Shown here piece after piece: positions 1 to 13,337 of a stretch of 64,000 nt of DNA. The notes under the pieces were generated by a model. That model saw nothing but the letters and a program-made list of their open reading frames with translations. It did no database searches and was not told where the DNA came from. The stretch is from Parastagonospora avenae f. sp. tritici 18332-5. Taxonomy: Eukaryota; Ascomycota; Dothideomycetes; Pleosporales; Phaeosphaeriaceae. The stretch is taken from assembly GCA_022559985.1 (NCBI GenBank), contig JAFJTR010000047.1:124001-188000 (forward strand), in the 5' to 3' direction. How positions within the stretch are numbered: position 1 is the stretch's first letter; every line of letters begins with the position of its first letter. Both the position numbers and the translations under genes were made by a program.

Positions 1-583
1 CGCATATCCGTACTTCAAGGTCAACACTAAGAATCTCTAAAAACCTCATGACAGAGCTGGAGGCCTGAATTTACAGCATAATACAGATTTGGACAATACG
101 CTGGTACATGATTTATCTCGACATCTCACCTTGATTGGCGGTCGTGCAATTTGGCTCCAGCGGTGCATACTTTCTACCTAGGTATGCGTTGTCATGCATT
201 TTCGTGTCACGTCTTTGATCCGTACTATACGCCAATGGGGTCCTTTGCATTCTTCGATCATACGCAGAGAGACCTTGAATTATAACAAGACAGGTAGCAA
301 CTTGAAAAGGTTCAAATTTGCCTAAGAGAGTGCGAGACTTCGCAAAAGAATCAAAGTATGCGATTCGTACCGTCTACAAGTAATGTCGTTATACACCTCC
401 CGTTCTCCTATGTTACCCGCCTTAGAACCATGACCAACGCCCTCGCCCAAGTCTGGTATCAATCTTTACTCATTCCCAATGCCAGTCCCGCAAAAACGCC
501 CGGTGATCAAAATGCACGCCCCGAAACGCTATAATGCCCGTAACCCCAAAATGACACATGTAAGCCAGCCCAAACGTGAAGAA
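1..583. other. Intergenic, 3' flank of the RING ligase gene
   Basis: No coding exon, RNA gene or repeat is visible. It lies downstream of the stop of the minus-strand RING-H2 gene, so it should hold that gene's 3' UTR and polyadenylation region; no clear signal stands out. Confidence 0.5.
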
Positions 584-2274
584 TCAAGCTCGTCTCTCAG
601 CAGCGCCCTCCGTCGCGGGTGATCCCTCCCGCTGCGTCACTCCGCTTCGACCGCTCTCTCCCACCTGCGGACTTCGCTCTCTCCTCGATCGCCCTCCAAA
701 TACACCACTCAATCGGACGCTCATCCTGCTCCTCCGTCTGTCGTTTGCATCTTCCTGCTGTTCGGCGACATCGCCGCTGCGATTCCGCCGCTGTTCGCGC
801 AGGCGACGGAGGTAGTATATGCGTTCCTGGGGCGTGGCATTGGGTCTGTGGCGCAGAGAGAGAATATCGCGGAAAGCGCTGCGCTGAGGTTGTTCAGCCG
901 CGGCAGCTTCGGGGGCATCGTCAGCGTCAGAGTCGGGTGTGGAGGAGTTGGATGTGACGGGACGGAGGTCGACACGGCTAAAGGTATATAGTTAGCAGAG
1001 TCCCAAAGATGGAAGAAAGGGACGACAGAAACTTACCATAGCGGACACGTGCCCGACACATTGAGTAACCACGGGTCCACGCACTCGGGGTGGAATTTGT
1101 GGTCACAGGGCAAGACACGGAGATCCTGGCCCCTTTCAAAGTCCTCGGTGCAGATGGAGCAGCCGAGATTCTCGTCGTGCAAGGAACTATCTTTGCTAGC
1201 ACCTGCTCCGGTCATGACCGGCTGTGCGGGAGCGATGCCCTCTTGTTGTTCTTCGACAGGCGCTGTTGGCGCTTCACGCATGGCCTCTACCGCCTCTGCC
1301 GTTGCTGATACATCGTTTGCGCCGGTCGTTGTCTGAGTCACTGCTGCATCTGGTCCTCGCGATGATTCCGCGGTAGACGCCAGTTCGACATCCGTTGGCT
1401 TCGCCGGCTCTTTCTCGCCAAATTTTACGATGGGTATCGTGTCCAAGATGGCTCGTCCCAGTCCCCTCGCTCTGCTCTGCCTCGGCCGTCCCAGCACATT
1501 CCGGGGCCCGTAGCGTTCGGGATGGCGATGCGCTCGGATAGCGCCCGTGATGATGATGACTAGGAACAGCGCGGTGATGATACCCGTGATGCTATACAGA
1601 ATGATCATGGCCACAGCCGTTGATGGCGACGGCCCCAGCGGATTCCGCTGGTCCATGGTTCCACCCGTGTTGGTATTTGCCCCACCCCTGCCCTCGACTT
1701 CAACGGAGAGAGTCGTGTTTCCCAGCAGGCCGAGCAGTGACTTGGAGTTGTCCTTGCTTGCCATGGAATATATGTAAAGGGATTGGATCATTTCCTGGCT
1801 GTTCTGCGAAGTGTATGCGCAGTAGTCGCTTCTGGTACTGTACAAGACGACGGCGCGAGCATTGGCCTCGTATGCATCTTGGAAGACTCGTTGGGCGTCG
1901 TCGAAGCCGGTGTAGTCCTCTGAGTCGCAGCTAATGTAGGCAACATCAACCATGGACAGGTTTGCAGCATTGTTGAAGTCGGTCTTCACGAGGGTTCCGT
2001 TGACCTGTCACGAACACGCACCATCAGCTTGAGTAACAACACGAGACGGCATCTGGACAGGACGCACCGTTCCCCCGCTCGCTTGGCCAGTCAATGGCAC
2101 AAGCGCAGCAAGCTGTCTCTGTGTCTGGTCGCCATCTGTACGCTCTAGAGCCAGCGTGCCAGGGAACTCGCCAGCTGTCGAGCTGTTCGATGGCGCGATG
2201 GCGGCTGTCGCAACTGTCGCAAACCAAAGACACGCCAGCGGCCACGACATGCGCTGCAGTCGTGAGAGCGGCAT
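584..2274 (-). CDS. PA-domain/RING-H2 transmembrane E3 ubiquitin ligase
   Basis: Three exons join as 2274..2068, 2004..1037 and 977..584 (introns 63 and 59 bases), giving 522 aa. The start at 2274 is chosen because it opens a signal peptide (residues 1-25, hydrophobic core [13 protein letters not shown]). A lumenal PA-like region follows (about 60-180), then one membrane segment (about 199-226) and a cytosolic RING-H2 finger from Cys351 (CSIC) through CDHKFH to CPLC at about 389-392. The last RING cysteine pair is split by the second intron, so a model that reads through loses the finger. The first intron contains an in-frame TGA. The C-terminal tail is arginine- and serine-rich. Family knowledge: PA-TM-RING proteins (RNF13/GRAIL type) ubiquitinate substrates at endosomal or vacuolar membranes. 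The substrate is unknown. An in-frame upstream ATG near 2427 exists but would bury the signal peptide. Confidence 0.88.
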
Positions 2275-3234
2275 TGTTGCTGGCGCAGTCCTTCGTCGTC
2301 GAGACGACGCAACAACAGACGCGGCGGAAACGTGGGCGGCGAGGCGCGTCGTGCTTATCGATGACCCATGGACTTGGACTCGACGCTCCAAGCGGGGTGG
2401 TGTGGCTTCAGCTGGTAATCCAGGCAAGACGGCTGAGATGGCTAATTACTCTTATAGCACAACCACTGCTATCCTTAATAATGCGCACTAAAATTGAAAG
2501 TTTATACAAAGTAAGAGAGAACAAAACACACACGGAGGATGAGGGCTGGCGATATTGACGAGTCTCACAAGTCCACCCGCGCAACGCCGGTCGATGCACG
2601 AGTCCGAAGCACGCCGGGTTCATGGGCATGCAAGGGTGACAAGCGTGTGGCACACGAGCTCCCGGTTTTTCTGCTGGCACATCTATCGTCTACCTCACTT
2701 CTGAAACCGCGTACTTCGATTGTCTGCCGATTTGAGCGCTTGCACAGCCCCGATTCATGCACTACATATTCCAAACACATCGAATTCGTCCAGCCATCCT
2801 TACTCCGTTGGTCTCGCATGGCCACACGATTCGTTCGGTTCCCTCTAGATAGACAAAAGTTGGCACTTCCTGTACCTTCCGTCACGCCTCGGCCCCATTT
2901 CTCGGAGCACCGTCACTGCACAGTAGCTGAAGATCATGGAGAAGACGCGGCATCGCAAAACGCCGAGCTTTCAGTCGTCAGCTGTCGTGAAGATCACCAA
3001 GACCAACTTCGCTTGTAAGACGGCAATTGCCGCCATATCTAGTATTTGCATCCATCTGCTATCGAATAATTACAAACAAGAAACGCCTGCGCTATGTGCT
3101 GCAAAATGCTGAACATACACCAAAACGCCTGTCCATGTGACGCTGACGAGGACGACCTCCAATCAAGCATGGAAAAGAACGCATTACTACAACCACCATT
3201 TTCTTCTCACACATTAGTCAGATGATTTTTTCTT
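2275..3234. other. Intergenic between two minus-strand genes
   Basis: About 960 bases holding the promoter side of the RING ligase and the 3' side of the exchanger gene. Open frames here have no recognisable domains, no plausible start context and no splice partners, so I read none as a gene. Confidence 0.5.
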
Positions 3235-6200
3235 TCAATAAGCTAAGCCACTCCGGCGCCTTCCTGGCGTCTTGAACTTCATCGACTGAAGCTCCACTAG
3301 ACCGCCCAATGCCAGCGTGTCGTGTGGATCGACACCCATTCTTGCCTCGTCAATAAAGCCGGACAGGTAGAATCCAGCAATGACAACAAGGTATGATAAT
3401 ATAAGGATGGATCCCTTAAAGTAGTTGCTTTTTCCTTCGCCGTACATGTAAGACAGCAGGAAAACGCAGAGGATTACAGTCACCATATCCCACTGCGGGA
3501 AGATGAGGGTGAATGTCTGGTTTGCAAGCTCGCTGGCGGGAATGTTGGTCGCGTGCATGGCACTGTAGAATACAAGCGCTGGGATCTGGAGAAGGCAGAC
3601 TTGCAGAGCATAAGCTGAACCAATTTCCATGGACAACGCAATATTGCCGTTCATGGCAAAGGATATGGCGTTCAGGAACTCGGTTGTGTTTGGGACCAAA
3701 GCAAAAAGCGTGATACCGAGGAATTTCTCATCAATCGATGACCCTACTAGGACGGCATCCACAGTATTGACCAGTATTTCGGCAATAATGGCGTATGCTA
3801 GAGTTGCAGTCATCAAGATAGCTGCACTCTTCCCACGGCTCCAGTTTGGCGCGTCATGGCCACCAGAAGCAGCAGTGTCGTGCTCCTCTGGGGCTTCCGT
3901 TGTCGTCCGAGCATTGCCTGGCCGATCGGGATGCGCCTTCATTGGTGTGGACACCATACGAGCAGCCTTGAGCGGGGCCCTCGTAACATCGCGTGTAGCC
4001 AAGGCAGTAGTGGTCGCTGCGATTTCAGTGATTTGTCGCATCAGCGACTGCGTAGCATCGTCCGTAAGGCCATCAACGTGGAACACATGCTGGTTGTGTT
4101 GTTCGCTGTCCTTCGGAGGTACGACATGTGGTGTTTTCCCATCAGATTTGGAGCCTGGTCCACTGGCCGCAGATGTATCTTCGGAAGCACCATAGCCGAC
4201 TTCTTGCAGGGTTTGTCCCACGATGCGCTTATACAATTGACTATCCCGTATATGGGCCCGTGAGACAGAGTTCCCAGTCGCTTGTCGAACAAATGAGGAA
4301 TGTGGGAACTCGAGATGACCACTGTTGCTGAGACTGCTTGCCCCCATGTCCAAGATCTTTTTCTCTTTCTCATCCGGCTCGGTCCAGATGGTAGCAGCAT
4401 GTGTTCGCAAGGTGAACAGAAGACCAATGAGGTACGAAACAAACAGCAAAGACGCTGCGAACCAGGTATATGGCTTCACAGCCTCGTTGTAGAAGGCATC
4501 ATGCAGTGCTGGCGTTTGCGAGTAGTAGCATCGACGGCAGTCCCGCTCTGATGCGGCAGACCCATGACTGCAATCACGACACAAAAGCTCGTGCTAGAAA
4601 ATCGTCAGCTGGATGAAGGACGCAAATAGATATAGAACTTACGCTGCCATATATTTGGTAGAACAAAGTTGGGCCGAATGCACCAATGACAGCAAAGAGC
4701 AACATGGTTGAGGTGACACCTGCGGACCGGACGTTGAAGCGCTGAGTCTTGCGTTTGAGCGCACCGAAGCACATGGAGAGACCTGGTAGGAAGAGTATAC
4801 CTGCGAAGATACTGCCGATGATGCTGCCTTCGACAAGCTGAGCTTTGCCCTGTTTGAGCGCCACACAGTATAGAAACACTTCGACGATGGTGGAGAAGAA
4901 GGCGTTGATGGTCGCACCGACTCCCATAGAGGACTGGGCAGAGATAGATGCAACTGCCTGTCCTATGAAGTATGCCAAGGGAATGATGGACAGCAAGGCA
5001 AGCGTGAAGAGCAAGAACTGGTCAGTCAACCAGAACTTCATTTCAAGCGCTTCAACCAGGACAAAGTAGTCAAAAATGGTGAAGGCGACAAGGCCAAGGA
5101 GATTGATGAGGAAGATGTTGGTTCCATCGATCGTGTACTTCCAGTACTTGATTCCAACGGCACGATACGTGCACAACAGAATGGAGGAAGACTCGCCAGG
5201 ACGACGCACGTTCCCATTATCGGAATGGAAGGAGAGTGCCAGGGGATGACGCCGCAGATGATCGAACAGGAGGAGCGTGACCTTGCCCATCGGAATGGTG
5301 AAGACCAGGAACCAGCAGATGCCCGACACCAGGAAGAGAGCCGGCGTGAGGACGAGGTAGAAGAAGACAAAGAAGAGGACTCGGCCAAAGGTCCACTGGC
5401 CACGTCCGAATAAGCGCCTCTTGGGTTTCGCCGTATCAGTGTGATGGATGCTCGCTCTACCTTCGCGTCCAAGCAGGCTCGTCGTTTCGTCGCCGGTGGA
5501 GTCGACGCTGTTACGACGTCTGCCGATAAGGGAGCTACTGCCGGTTGTAGGTCCGAAGAAGAGGCGACCTTCCTCGATATCACCGCTCTGCCATTGCTCG
5601 TATTCGCTAATACTGCGACCCTCGCCCTCGTCTTCCTCAACGTACTGATCGTCTTGGAGCAGCTTGACGTATCTGCCGAACGGGTAGAAAAGGTAGGCGG
5701 CTAGGTGGAAGAGCAGCCATGCATATTCCATGCAGCTATCAACATAGCCAAACACAGCACACAACACACCGCCAGAGCAGGCAATAAGGGCCAGCCACCA
5801 GCCGAAGCATAGTGTCCAGACAAGGTTGAAAATGAGCAGCCAACTGCTGACTGAGGACCCAGGAGACGAGTGAATGTCGGCTTCTGCCTTGTTCTGCACG
5901 GAGCGACCCTTCTTGTACAAGGCAGGCTTCCAGATCCTGATACCGAAGGGATGCGTGACGTTGATGGCGTCTTGACGATCGCGCAGCGTGAAGCTCTCGG
6001 CATCACTAACATCGCCCTCGTCATCGTCTTCTTCGTCGGCGCCCGTGTTGCTGTCGTCCTCATCGGCGCGTACCGTCTCCTCGCTCGAGGAGCTTGGCTG
6101 CGGCTGTTCGGCAGGCTCTGTGGGCGCGGCAGCACTCTCCTGCTCGGCTGACTCGTCTTCGGTCGAATTGATGGTGGTGAGGGCGGGTGGCTGCTGGCCT

Positions 6201-6697
6201 GCTGGTCTGCGGCGGACTGTCGAGGATTTGCGACGCAGCGGGTGTTGGCGCTGCTGCTTGGACTGCTGTGTCTGCTGCTTGTCTAGCTGGACTTCATCCT
6301 CGGCATCGTCGACACTGAACTCCTCGCCTTTTCGCGGGAACTTGGACGAGGTGGCGCGACGGGTCATCGAGGGCTTCTTCGGCTTCGCTCCCGACTGTTC
6401 AGATGGTCCCGCGGTCGGCGGCTGCTGCTGCTGGCGGCGCTCCATGCCAGATGTGATAGAGCCTGCACTGGTATCAATATCCTGTGGCCTTGCCAACAAG
6501 CTGTGCAAGTCGCGCGGATCGAACATACCATAGCTTGTTGGCGGTATGCCGCCCTGAGCTCGCCGGCGCGCCAACTCGGCTGCGCTCGTGTTTGCTGTGG
6601 TTGAGGGCGTAGTGCTGCCGTGGGTGCTGCTTTGTCGCGACGTCTCTGGCTGTGGGGTGCTTTTGCCCCCCGGGGGCGTGTGGTCGCCTTCGCTCAT
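3235..6697 (-). CDS. Vacuolar cation/proton exchanger, VNX1-like (CaCA family)
   Basis: Two exons, 6697..4643 and 4593..3235 (49-base intron, phase 0), give 1137 aa. The start at 6697 (MSEGDHTPPGG) is preferred; an in-frame ATG at 6844 would add 49 residues. The first ~240 residues are polar, with poly-Gln, acidic and Ser/Pro stretches, and look disordered. Membrane segments follow, with the two CaCA alpha repeats: GVGATINAFFSTIVEV at about 592-607 and GITLFALVPNTTEFLNAISF at about 978-997, both carrying the conserved acidic residue. Between them is a long cytosolic loop. A CxxC...CxxC motif (Cys690/693/704/707) begins right after the intron. Family knowledge: yeast Vnx1 is a large vacuolar low-affinity Na+,K+/H+ and Ca2+/H+ antiporter. 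Length and topology fit Vnx1 better than the short Vcx1 type. The ion preference here is inferred. Confidence 0.87.
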
Positions 6698-7433
6698 GTT
6701 GAGCGTGGTACGGAGGGTGTCGCAAGGGAGCGTCCTGGAGACTTGGGAACGGGGCGGTGGTCCCAGCTTGATGTAGGTTTGCTGCTCTCTACGTGCACAA
6801 GACGCTACTCGGCTGGTGTGCCGTTGGATTGTGGGATCGATCAAGATGCATCACATTCAAAGTGACGCCCCTCTGCGTGGTGCATATGTGAAGCATGCAG
6901 ATGACCTTCGTGATCGGCCAATCGTCAACATGCAGCTGGAGCGTCCGGAGGTAATCGCGGCTCCCGTCTCACGCACGATAAGCCTCACACGTACATTAAA
7001 CTTGATGCTGATGTCGAATAATACTGTAACTACTTCTGGCTTGTGTCCAGGCTGCAGATCTGATCATTTGCATTTGTTTCTAAGCATGCAGCCTGTGTCT
7101 AAGGAATGTTTACACATGTGACATGCATTGGTGACGAACACGGAAAGAATGCCCAGTGGGGCGGCTTCCTCTAGCTCCAGCCACCAGCGCAGCCACCGGA
7201 GAAAGGTTGCTCCACACCGCCCGGGAGAGCTTCGGAAGCTTCCACCCATCATCAACACGATACCGCAGCTGCACTCACTGGACAGTCATCACCAGAGTAT
7301 ATCAACCACTCCTGCAGCCCCTCGAGAAGCCAAATCGCAGTTAATAAGAGCGCCGGACGTCCTTCGCGCCCTCGACAAGTCAACCCGAACCACCTACGTC
7401 CATCACATCCGCCGCCTGGCGCCCGCCACAGCC
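6698..7433. promoter_or_regulatory. Shared divergent promoter, exchanger / RPT6
   Basis: The exchanger gene starts leftward at 6697 and RPT6 rightward at 7434, so this 736-base gap must serve both. A CCAAT box, bound by the HAP/CBF complex in fungi, is visible at 6918-6922; its use is inferred. An open frame runs through 7128-7433 into RPT6, but the conserved RPT6 N-terminus begins at 7434, so I treat it as 5' leader. Confidence 0.4.
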
Positions 7434-8653
7434 ATGGCGCTCGATACCTTCTTCCACAACAAGATCGAGGCGATGAAGCTCGAGATCATCCAGGGACAGG
7501 CCAAGCTGCGGCGACTTGAAGCCCAGCGAAATGACTACAACTCAAGAGTGCGCTTACTGCGGGAGGAGCTGGGCCTGTTGCAACAGCCGGGATCGTATGT
7601 CGGTGAGGTTGTGAAGGTCATGGGCACGAAGAAGGTTCTCGTCAAGGTGCATCCCGAGGGGAAGTATGGTAGGTTTTGCTATTACCCAATCCATTGAGAA
7701 ATGGCTAATGTTTTGAAGTCGTCGACATTGCAGACAGCGTCGATATCAGCAAACTCACCCCCGGCAAACGTGTTACCCTGCTCAGCGACTCATACAAGCT
7801 CGAGAAGCTGTTGCCGTCCTCCGTCGACCCGCTCGTCTCGCTCATGATGGTCGAGAAGGTGCCGGACAGCACATACGACATGATTGGTGGTCTTGACCAG
7901 CAGATCAAGGAGATCAAGGAAGTCATCGAGCTGGGTCTACAACATCCCGAGCTATTCGAATCGCTCGGCATAGCGCAGCCCAAGGGTGTCTTGCTGTATG
8001 GCCCGCCCGGAACGGGTAAGACGCTACTTGCGCGTGCGGTTGCACATCACGCCGACTGCAAGTTCATCCGAGTGTCTGGTAGCGAGCTGGTGCAGAAGTA
8101 CATTGGTGAGGGTAGCCGTATGGTCCGAGAGCTCTTCGTCATGGCCCGGGAACACGCCCCCAGTATCATCTTCATGGACGAAATCGACAGCATTGGTTCA
8201 AGTCGTGTTGAGGGAAGCTCAGGTGGTGACTCCGAGGTGCAGCGAACCATGTTGGAGCTACTGAACCAGTTGGATGGTTTTGAGCCCACCAAGAACATCA
8301 AGATTATCATGGCAACGAATCGTCTCGATATCCTCGACCCCGCATTGCTGCGCCCGGGACGTATCGACCGAAAGATTGAGTTCCCACCGCCAACTGTCGA
8401 AGCCCGTGCCGACATTCTCCGTATTCACTCCAGGAGCATGAACCTGACCCGTGGTATCAATCTGACAAAGATTGCGGAGAAGATGAACGGATGCTCGGGA
8501 GCTGAACTGAAGGGTGTATGTACAGAGGCTGGTATGTACGCGTTGAGGGAGCGGAGAGTACACGTCACCCAGGAGGACTTTGATCTCGCAACCGCTAAGG
8601 TCCTGAACAAGCACGACGACAAGGCAACAAGTCTGAGCAAGCTCTGGAAGTAG
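7434..8653 (+). CDS. RPT6: 26S proteasome regulatory subunit 8 homolog (AAA ATPase Rpt6)
   Basis: Exons 7434..7668 and 7719..8653 (50-base intron) give 389 aa, a normal Rpt6 length. The order is an N-terminal coiled coil ([20 protein letters not shown]), an OB domain, then the AAA domain. Walker A is GPPGTGKT at about 172-179, Walker B/DEID is IIFMDEID near 228-235, and the second region of homology holds ATNR and [12 protein letters not shown]. The C-terminus ends in LSKLWK; Rpt C-termini dock in pockets of the 20S alpha ring. Role: one of six ATPases of the 19S base ring that unfold and translocate ubiquitinated proteins. The start was chosen because MALDTFF matches the conserved family start, although the frame stays open upstream. 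Confidence 0.97.
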
Positions 8654-9457
8654 TGGGCGAGTGGAGGATGGGCAGGCCTATGCATGGCTTGTGTCGTGCT
8701 CATATTGGCGTCGTGTATACTACAAGCATAGCGGCATGATGACATGCATGATGAAAGAAACTTCATTGAAAGAGCCCATATTAGCAGTGGCGGTGATGTC
8801 GTGAACACTGGAGGACCACACTGATGTGTAGTACCGACGGGAAAAGCAAGGACTGTTAGCAGCTTAAAGGCACGCGGAATTCTCTATGTTCTTGATTCCC
8901 AAAACATACCTAAACTTCTACCGCAGTGACTACGTGCGGTAAACAAAGTTACCCAAACTGTTCATATCGCGTGGGCAACTAAACGTGGTGATGGTTCATG
9001 TGACATCGCGTCACTCTACCATGTCCGGGGGCCCCTCCACCGTTCCGCACTCCACCCTCCCGCATGCAGATCCCGCTTCGACGGACCCATAACAGTTAAT
9101 CACCAGCAGCAGCCACGAAGAGTACATAATGCCTGCCAACCAAAGCCGTTTTCTGTGTACGCATTAGCGAGGTGCACAGCTGATGAATGACGTCCGTGTG
9201 CATATCTCACCCACACCATGCAGCCGAACACCCACACATCGTATTAGCGATTGCGTGAGCGGGAAGGCCGATAGCGTGATAGGATCAGCACGCTCCTCCC
9301 CTGCTGCAAGCAAGCCAACAGTTCGCACTGTTGTTTAGGGCCCGTTGCACACCCCAGACGACGTTCCTTTTAGCGTCGGACATGATCTATTTTGTCTTAC
9401 CATTCCCTTCATTCCTCAACTTGACCACTCTCTCAGCACCCCGTTTTCACAGCTGCA
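8654..9457. other. Intergenic between RPT6 and an MFS gene
   Basis: About 800 bases combining the RPT6 3' flank and the promoter of the MFS gene. A CCCCT element (stress-response-like) lies near 9032 beside a G/C run. No coding exon or RNA gene is seen. Confidence 0.4.
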
Positions 9458-11359
9458 ATGGTGAAACTCGAAACAGAGCACGATGTGCCCTCGATCCGTG
9501 AAGCGCCCGTTGGTGTGCTAGAGGAAGGATCGCTGGATCCGGTTTATGAGGCCAAGGCAAAGGTGTTGAATAAGGCGATTCAAGATGTTGGCATGGGCAA
9601 GTATCAGTGGCAGGTAAGTACAAACATCTTGAATTCGAAACTTCGTACGCTAACGACAAAGTAGTTGTTCATTGTCATTGGTTTCGGCTGGGCCATGGAC
9701 AATCTCTGGCCAATTGTGACGAGCTTGATCTTGCCAGCCGTTAGGAGCGAATTCCATCCCACCAGGGCACCGGTAAGCTGCTTTTGTTTGTTAGCCGCTC
9801 GATGATACGCCCTGGAGATATTCGCGGCCGTATCATTCTAACACTCCTGGTCAACAGCCCCGCGACTATCTCCAGGACCTGCTTTCGAGACGAGTTGAAA
9901 GATGTTGAAGAAGCCTCACAAGCCAAGTTGAGGACGATTCTGACGCTTCGCAGTTCCTCACTCTCGCCCAAAACATTGGTCTGCTCTTCGGTGCCATCTT
10001 CTGGGGATTCGGATGCGACATCTTCGGTCGACGATGGGCTTTTAACCTGACTCTGGGAATAACATCTGTATTCGGAATGGTTGCAGCCAGCAGTCCAAAC
10101 TTTGCCGCAATTGGCATTTTCGCTGCACTCTGGTCCGTCGGCGTGGGTGGCAACCTGCCAGTCGACAGTGCCATCTTCTTGGAATTCTTGCCCGGATCTC
10201 ATCAATACCTCCTCACGATCTTATCGATCGACTGGGCCCTCGCCCAAGTCTTTGCTACGCTCGTAGCATGGCCGTTGCTTGGTAATATGACATGCGCGTC
10301 GACCGACACCAATTGCACTCGAGGCGAAAATATGGGTTGGCGCTACTTCCTAATCACCGTAGGAGGTGTGACGTTGATTATGTTTATGCTTCGCTTCGTT
10401 GCATTCACTGTTTTTGAGTCACCCAAATTCCTCATGGGCAAGGGCAAAGACGAAGAAGCCGTGCGTGTAGTCCACGAAGTTGCTCGTCGAAACGGTAAGA
10501 CTTCGTCATTAACCATCGAGGACCTCCAGGCCTGCGAAACGCTTGCTGTAGCTGGTACCCCAGCACAAGTCCAAACTAGCACGGCCGCAGCACTGAAGCG
10601 CAATCTCCAAAAGATCGATGCCTCGCATGTCAAAGCTCTGTTCGCGACTAGGAAACTCGCCTTCTCCACCAGCCTCATCACACTCATCTGGGCATTCATT
10701 GGACTAGGTAAACACATATGACTTGAAGACCATACAAAATGCTGACAGCTATTTAAGGCTTTCCGCTTTACAACGCCTTCTTGCCCTACATCCAACAGAC
10801 TCGCGGCGCAGAATTCGGCGACGGAAGCACATACCTGACCTACCGCAACTCACTCATCATCGCCGTCCTCGGTGTCCCCGGCTGTCTCCTCGGCGGTCTG
10901 CTCGTTGAGACACCTCGCGTAGGCCGCAAAGGCACGCTCGCCGCCTCGACGATCCTCACAGGCGTGTTTCTCTTCGGCAGCACCACGGCACTCAACTCGG
11001 ATGCCTTGCTGGGCTGGAACTGCGCGTACAATTTCATGAGTAACATCATGTACGCTGTCTTGTACGTCTCCTCTCCATTTCTTTTCCTTCGGCTGGAAAG
11101 AAATCAGGGGTTGCATGTGCTAACAGGAAATGAAAGGTACTCATACACGCCCGAAATCTTCAGCACTAAAGACCGCGGCACGGGTAACGCTATCACCGCC
11201 TCGGCAAACCGCATCTTCGGCATCATGGCGCCCATCGTCGCCATGTTCGCCAACCTAGAGACCAGCGCGCCCGTCTACGTCAGCGGCGCGCTCTTCATCG
11301 CCGCAGGCATCTTGGTGCTGGCATTGCCGTTCGAATCGAGAGGCAAGGCCAGTATGTAG
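9458..11359 (+). CDS. SVOP-like MFS membrane transporter
   Basis: Five exons: 9458..9613, 9665..9772, 9954..10707, 10758..11061 and 11137..11359, giving 514 aa with about 12 membrane segments. Visible motifs are FGWAMDNLWP in segment 1, AQNIGLLFGAIFWGFGCD then FGRR (the MFS loop 2-3 signature) and PRVGRKG in the second half. The second intron (9773-9953, 181 bases) is unusually long for this window and its boundaries are the least certain. The protein starts with a short cytosolic tail and has a large loop after segment 6. Family knowledge: relatives resemble synaptic-vesicle-2/SVOP organic-ion carriers within the sugar-porter-like MFS. The substrate cannot be read from sequence. Confidence 0.85.
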
Positions 11360-12066
11360 ACGTCAGGCCTTTGCAAGAGGGAAATCATGATATGAATGTG
11401 TCTCAAGCCGGAAGCGTAGAGGGGTTCCCTGGCTAGACAGTGTTGCGGCTGCATGCCCGAAGTTCTCCGCCCGGGCGTGCTCCCTTGTCTCAGATGGTCT
11501 TGTGACACTTTTGCCGACACGCTCGTATCGAGCTGGCGAAATCTGTGGAAGTTGTATTGGCGTGGGGAAGAACTACATGAGACGGTATGCGTCAAGGAAG
11601 TGTAGTAGAGGAACTTGCAAATGGCGGTGTAGCTGCAAGAAATAAAACACCATGTTCTCGACCAAGTTTGAAGATGTTCATGCTCAGTCATATAAATGAT
11701 GTCCCGTCCTCAAATCAACATCTGGGCAAGTCAGCGCAAACAAAAACGCAAGATATGCATGTACAAGATTCATTACAAGGGTAATGTAGATAAGAAAGAT
11801 CCAGCCCGGCCCCGTTACGAACAACTCCAAGTTAAAGTAACCTAGTAAAAGTGAAAAAGGTGTCTTTACACAAAGCTAACGCTGTGTATGTGTATGTGTG
11901 TGATGACACGCCCCTCGGTTCATGCTGCCATGTGTCAATCTTCAAGCCAAAATTCTGCACGACTTGCTCGTGAACGTGATTAATCTCGTCCACGACCGCC
12001 CGGGACGAACACGGTCCTATCTTCTGAGCATCCTCAAAAACATCCCTCTGCTCCACTCATCCCGCT
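11360..12066. other. Convergent 3' region, MFS / SEC4
   Basis: Both flanking genes end here. It holds two 3' UTRs and no visible gene; the short open frames lack domain content. Confidence 0.5.
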
Positions 12067-12881
<815 letters not shown>

Positions 12882-13123
12882 TTATCGAGGCTGGAGGCGG
12901 GCTATAATGCGCGCAATCGGCGGTGGAGGCGGGCGGCTGGGGAATTTGGCGGGGCTGCTGAGGGAGTGCAGGCAGGTGTACTCGAAGGGCAGGGCGCGGT
13001 ATAGGCGAGAACAGGTGTTTTCCGGTGACAGGGCGGTGCAGGCAACACAGGTAACGTCGTTTGGGATCTCCAGGGTTCGGGCGGGTTGACGTTGTTCGGC
13101 CGCCAAGCTCGGTGCGGTCACGA

Positions 13124-13174
13124 ACTGCCACACTGCCACTGCCACTGCCACTGCCAACTACCTGCCAACTGCCA
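13124..13174. repeat. ACTGCC hexamer repeat
   Basis: ACTGCC recurs in tandem (13124 to about 13155), then degenerates through CTGCCAACT units. It is a simple-sequence repeat in the SEC4/NCA2 gap with no other visible function. Confidence 0.7.
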
Positions 13175-13337
13175 TTCACGTCTTGAAACCGCGCCGGTGG
13201 CGACTACCTGTCAACCCTAACGCCCACGTGTGTGCACTGTCGTGTGAAATGTGCGACTGGCCTGGTCATTCGTATTTGCCTCGCTACATATTTATCTCTA
13301 CAGCTCATCACTCATGCGCTCGTTATACATGCGTGAC

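Noticed and set aside
2539..3018. 159-codon plus-strand open frame
   Set aside because: No ATG in good context, no domain content, and it lies between two minus-strand genes where flanking UTRs are expected.
7128..7433. RPT6 N-terminal extension of 102 residues
   Set aside because: Rpt6 proteins conserve the MALDTFF-type start and a total of about 389 aa; the extension has no similarity pattern.
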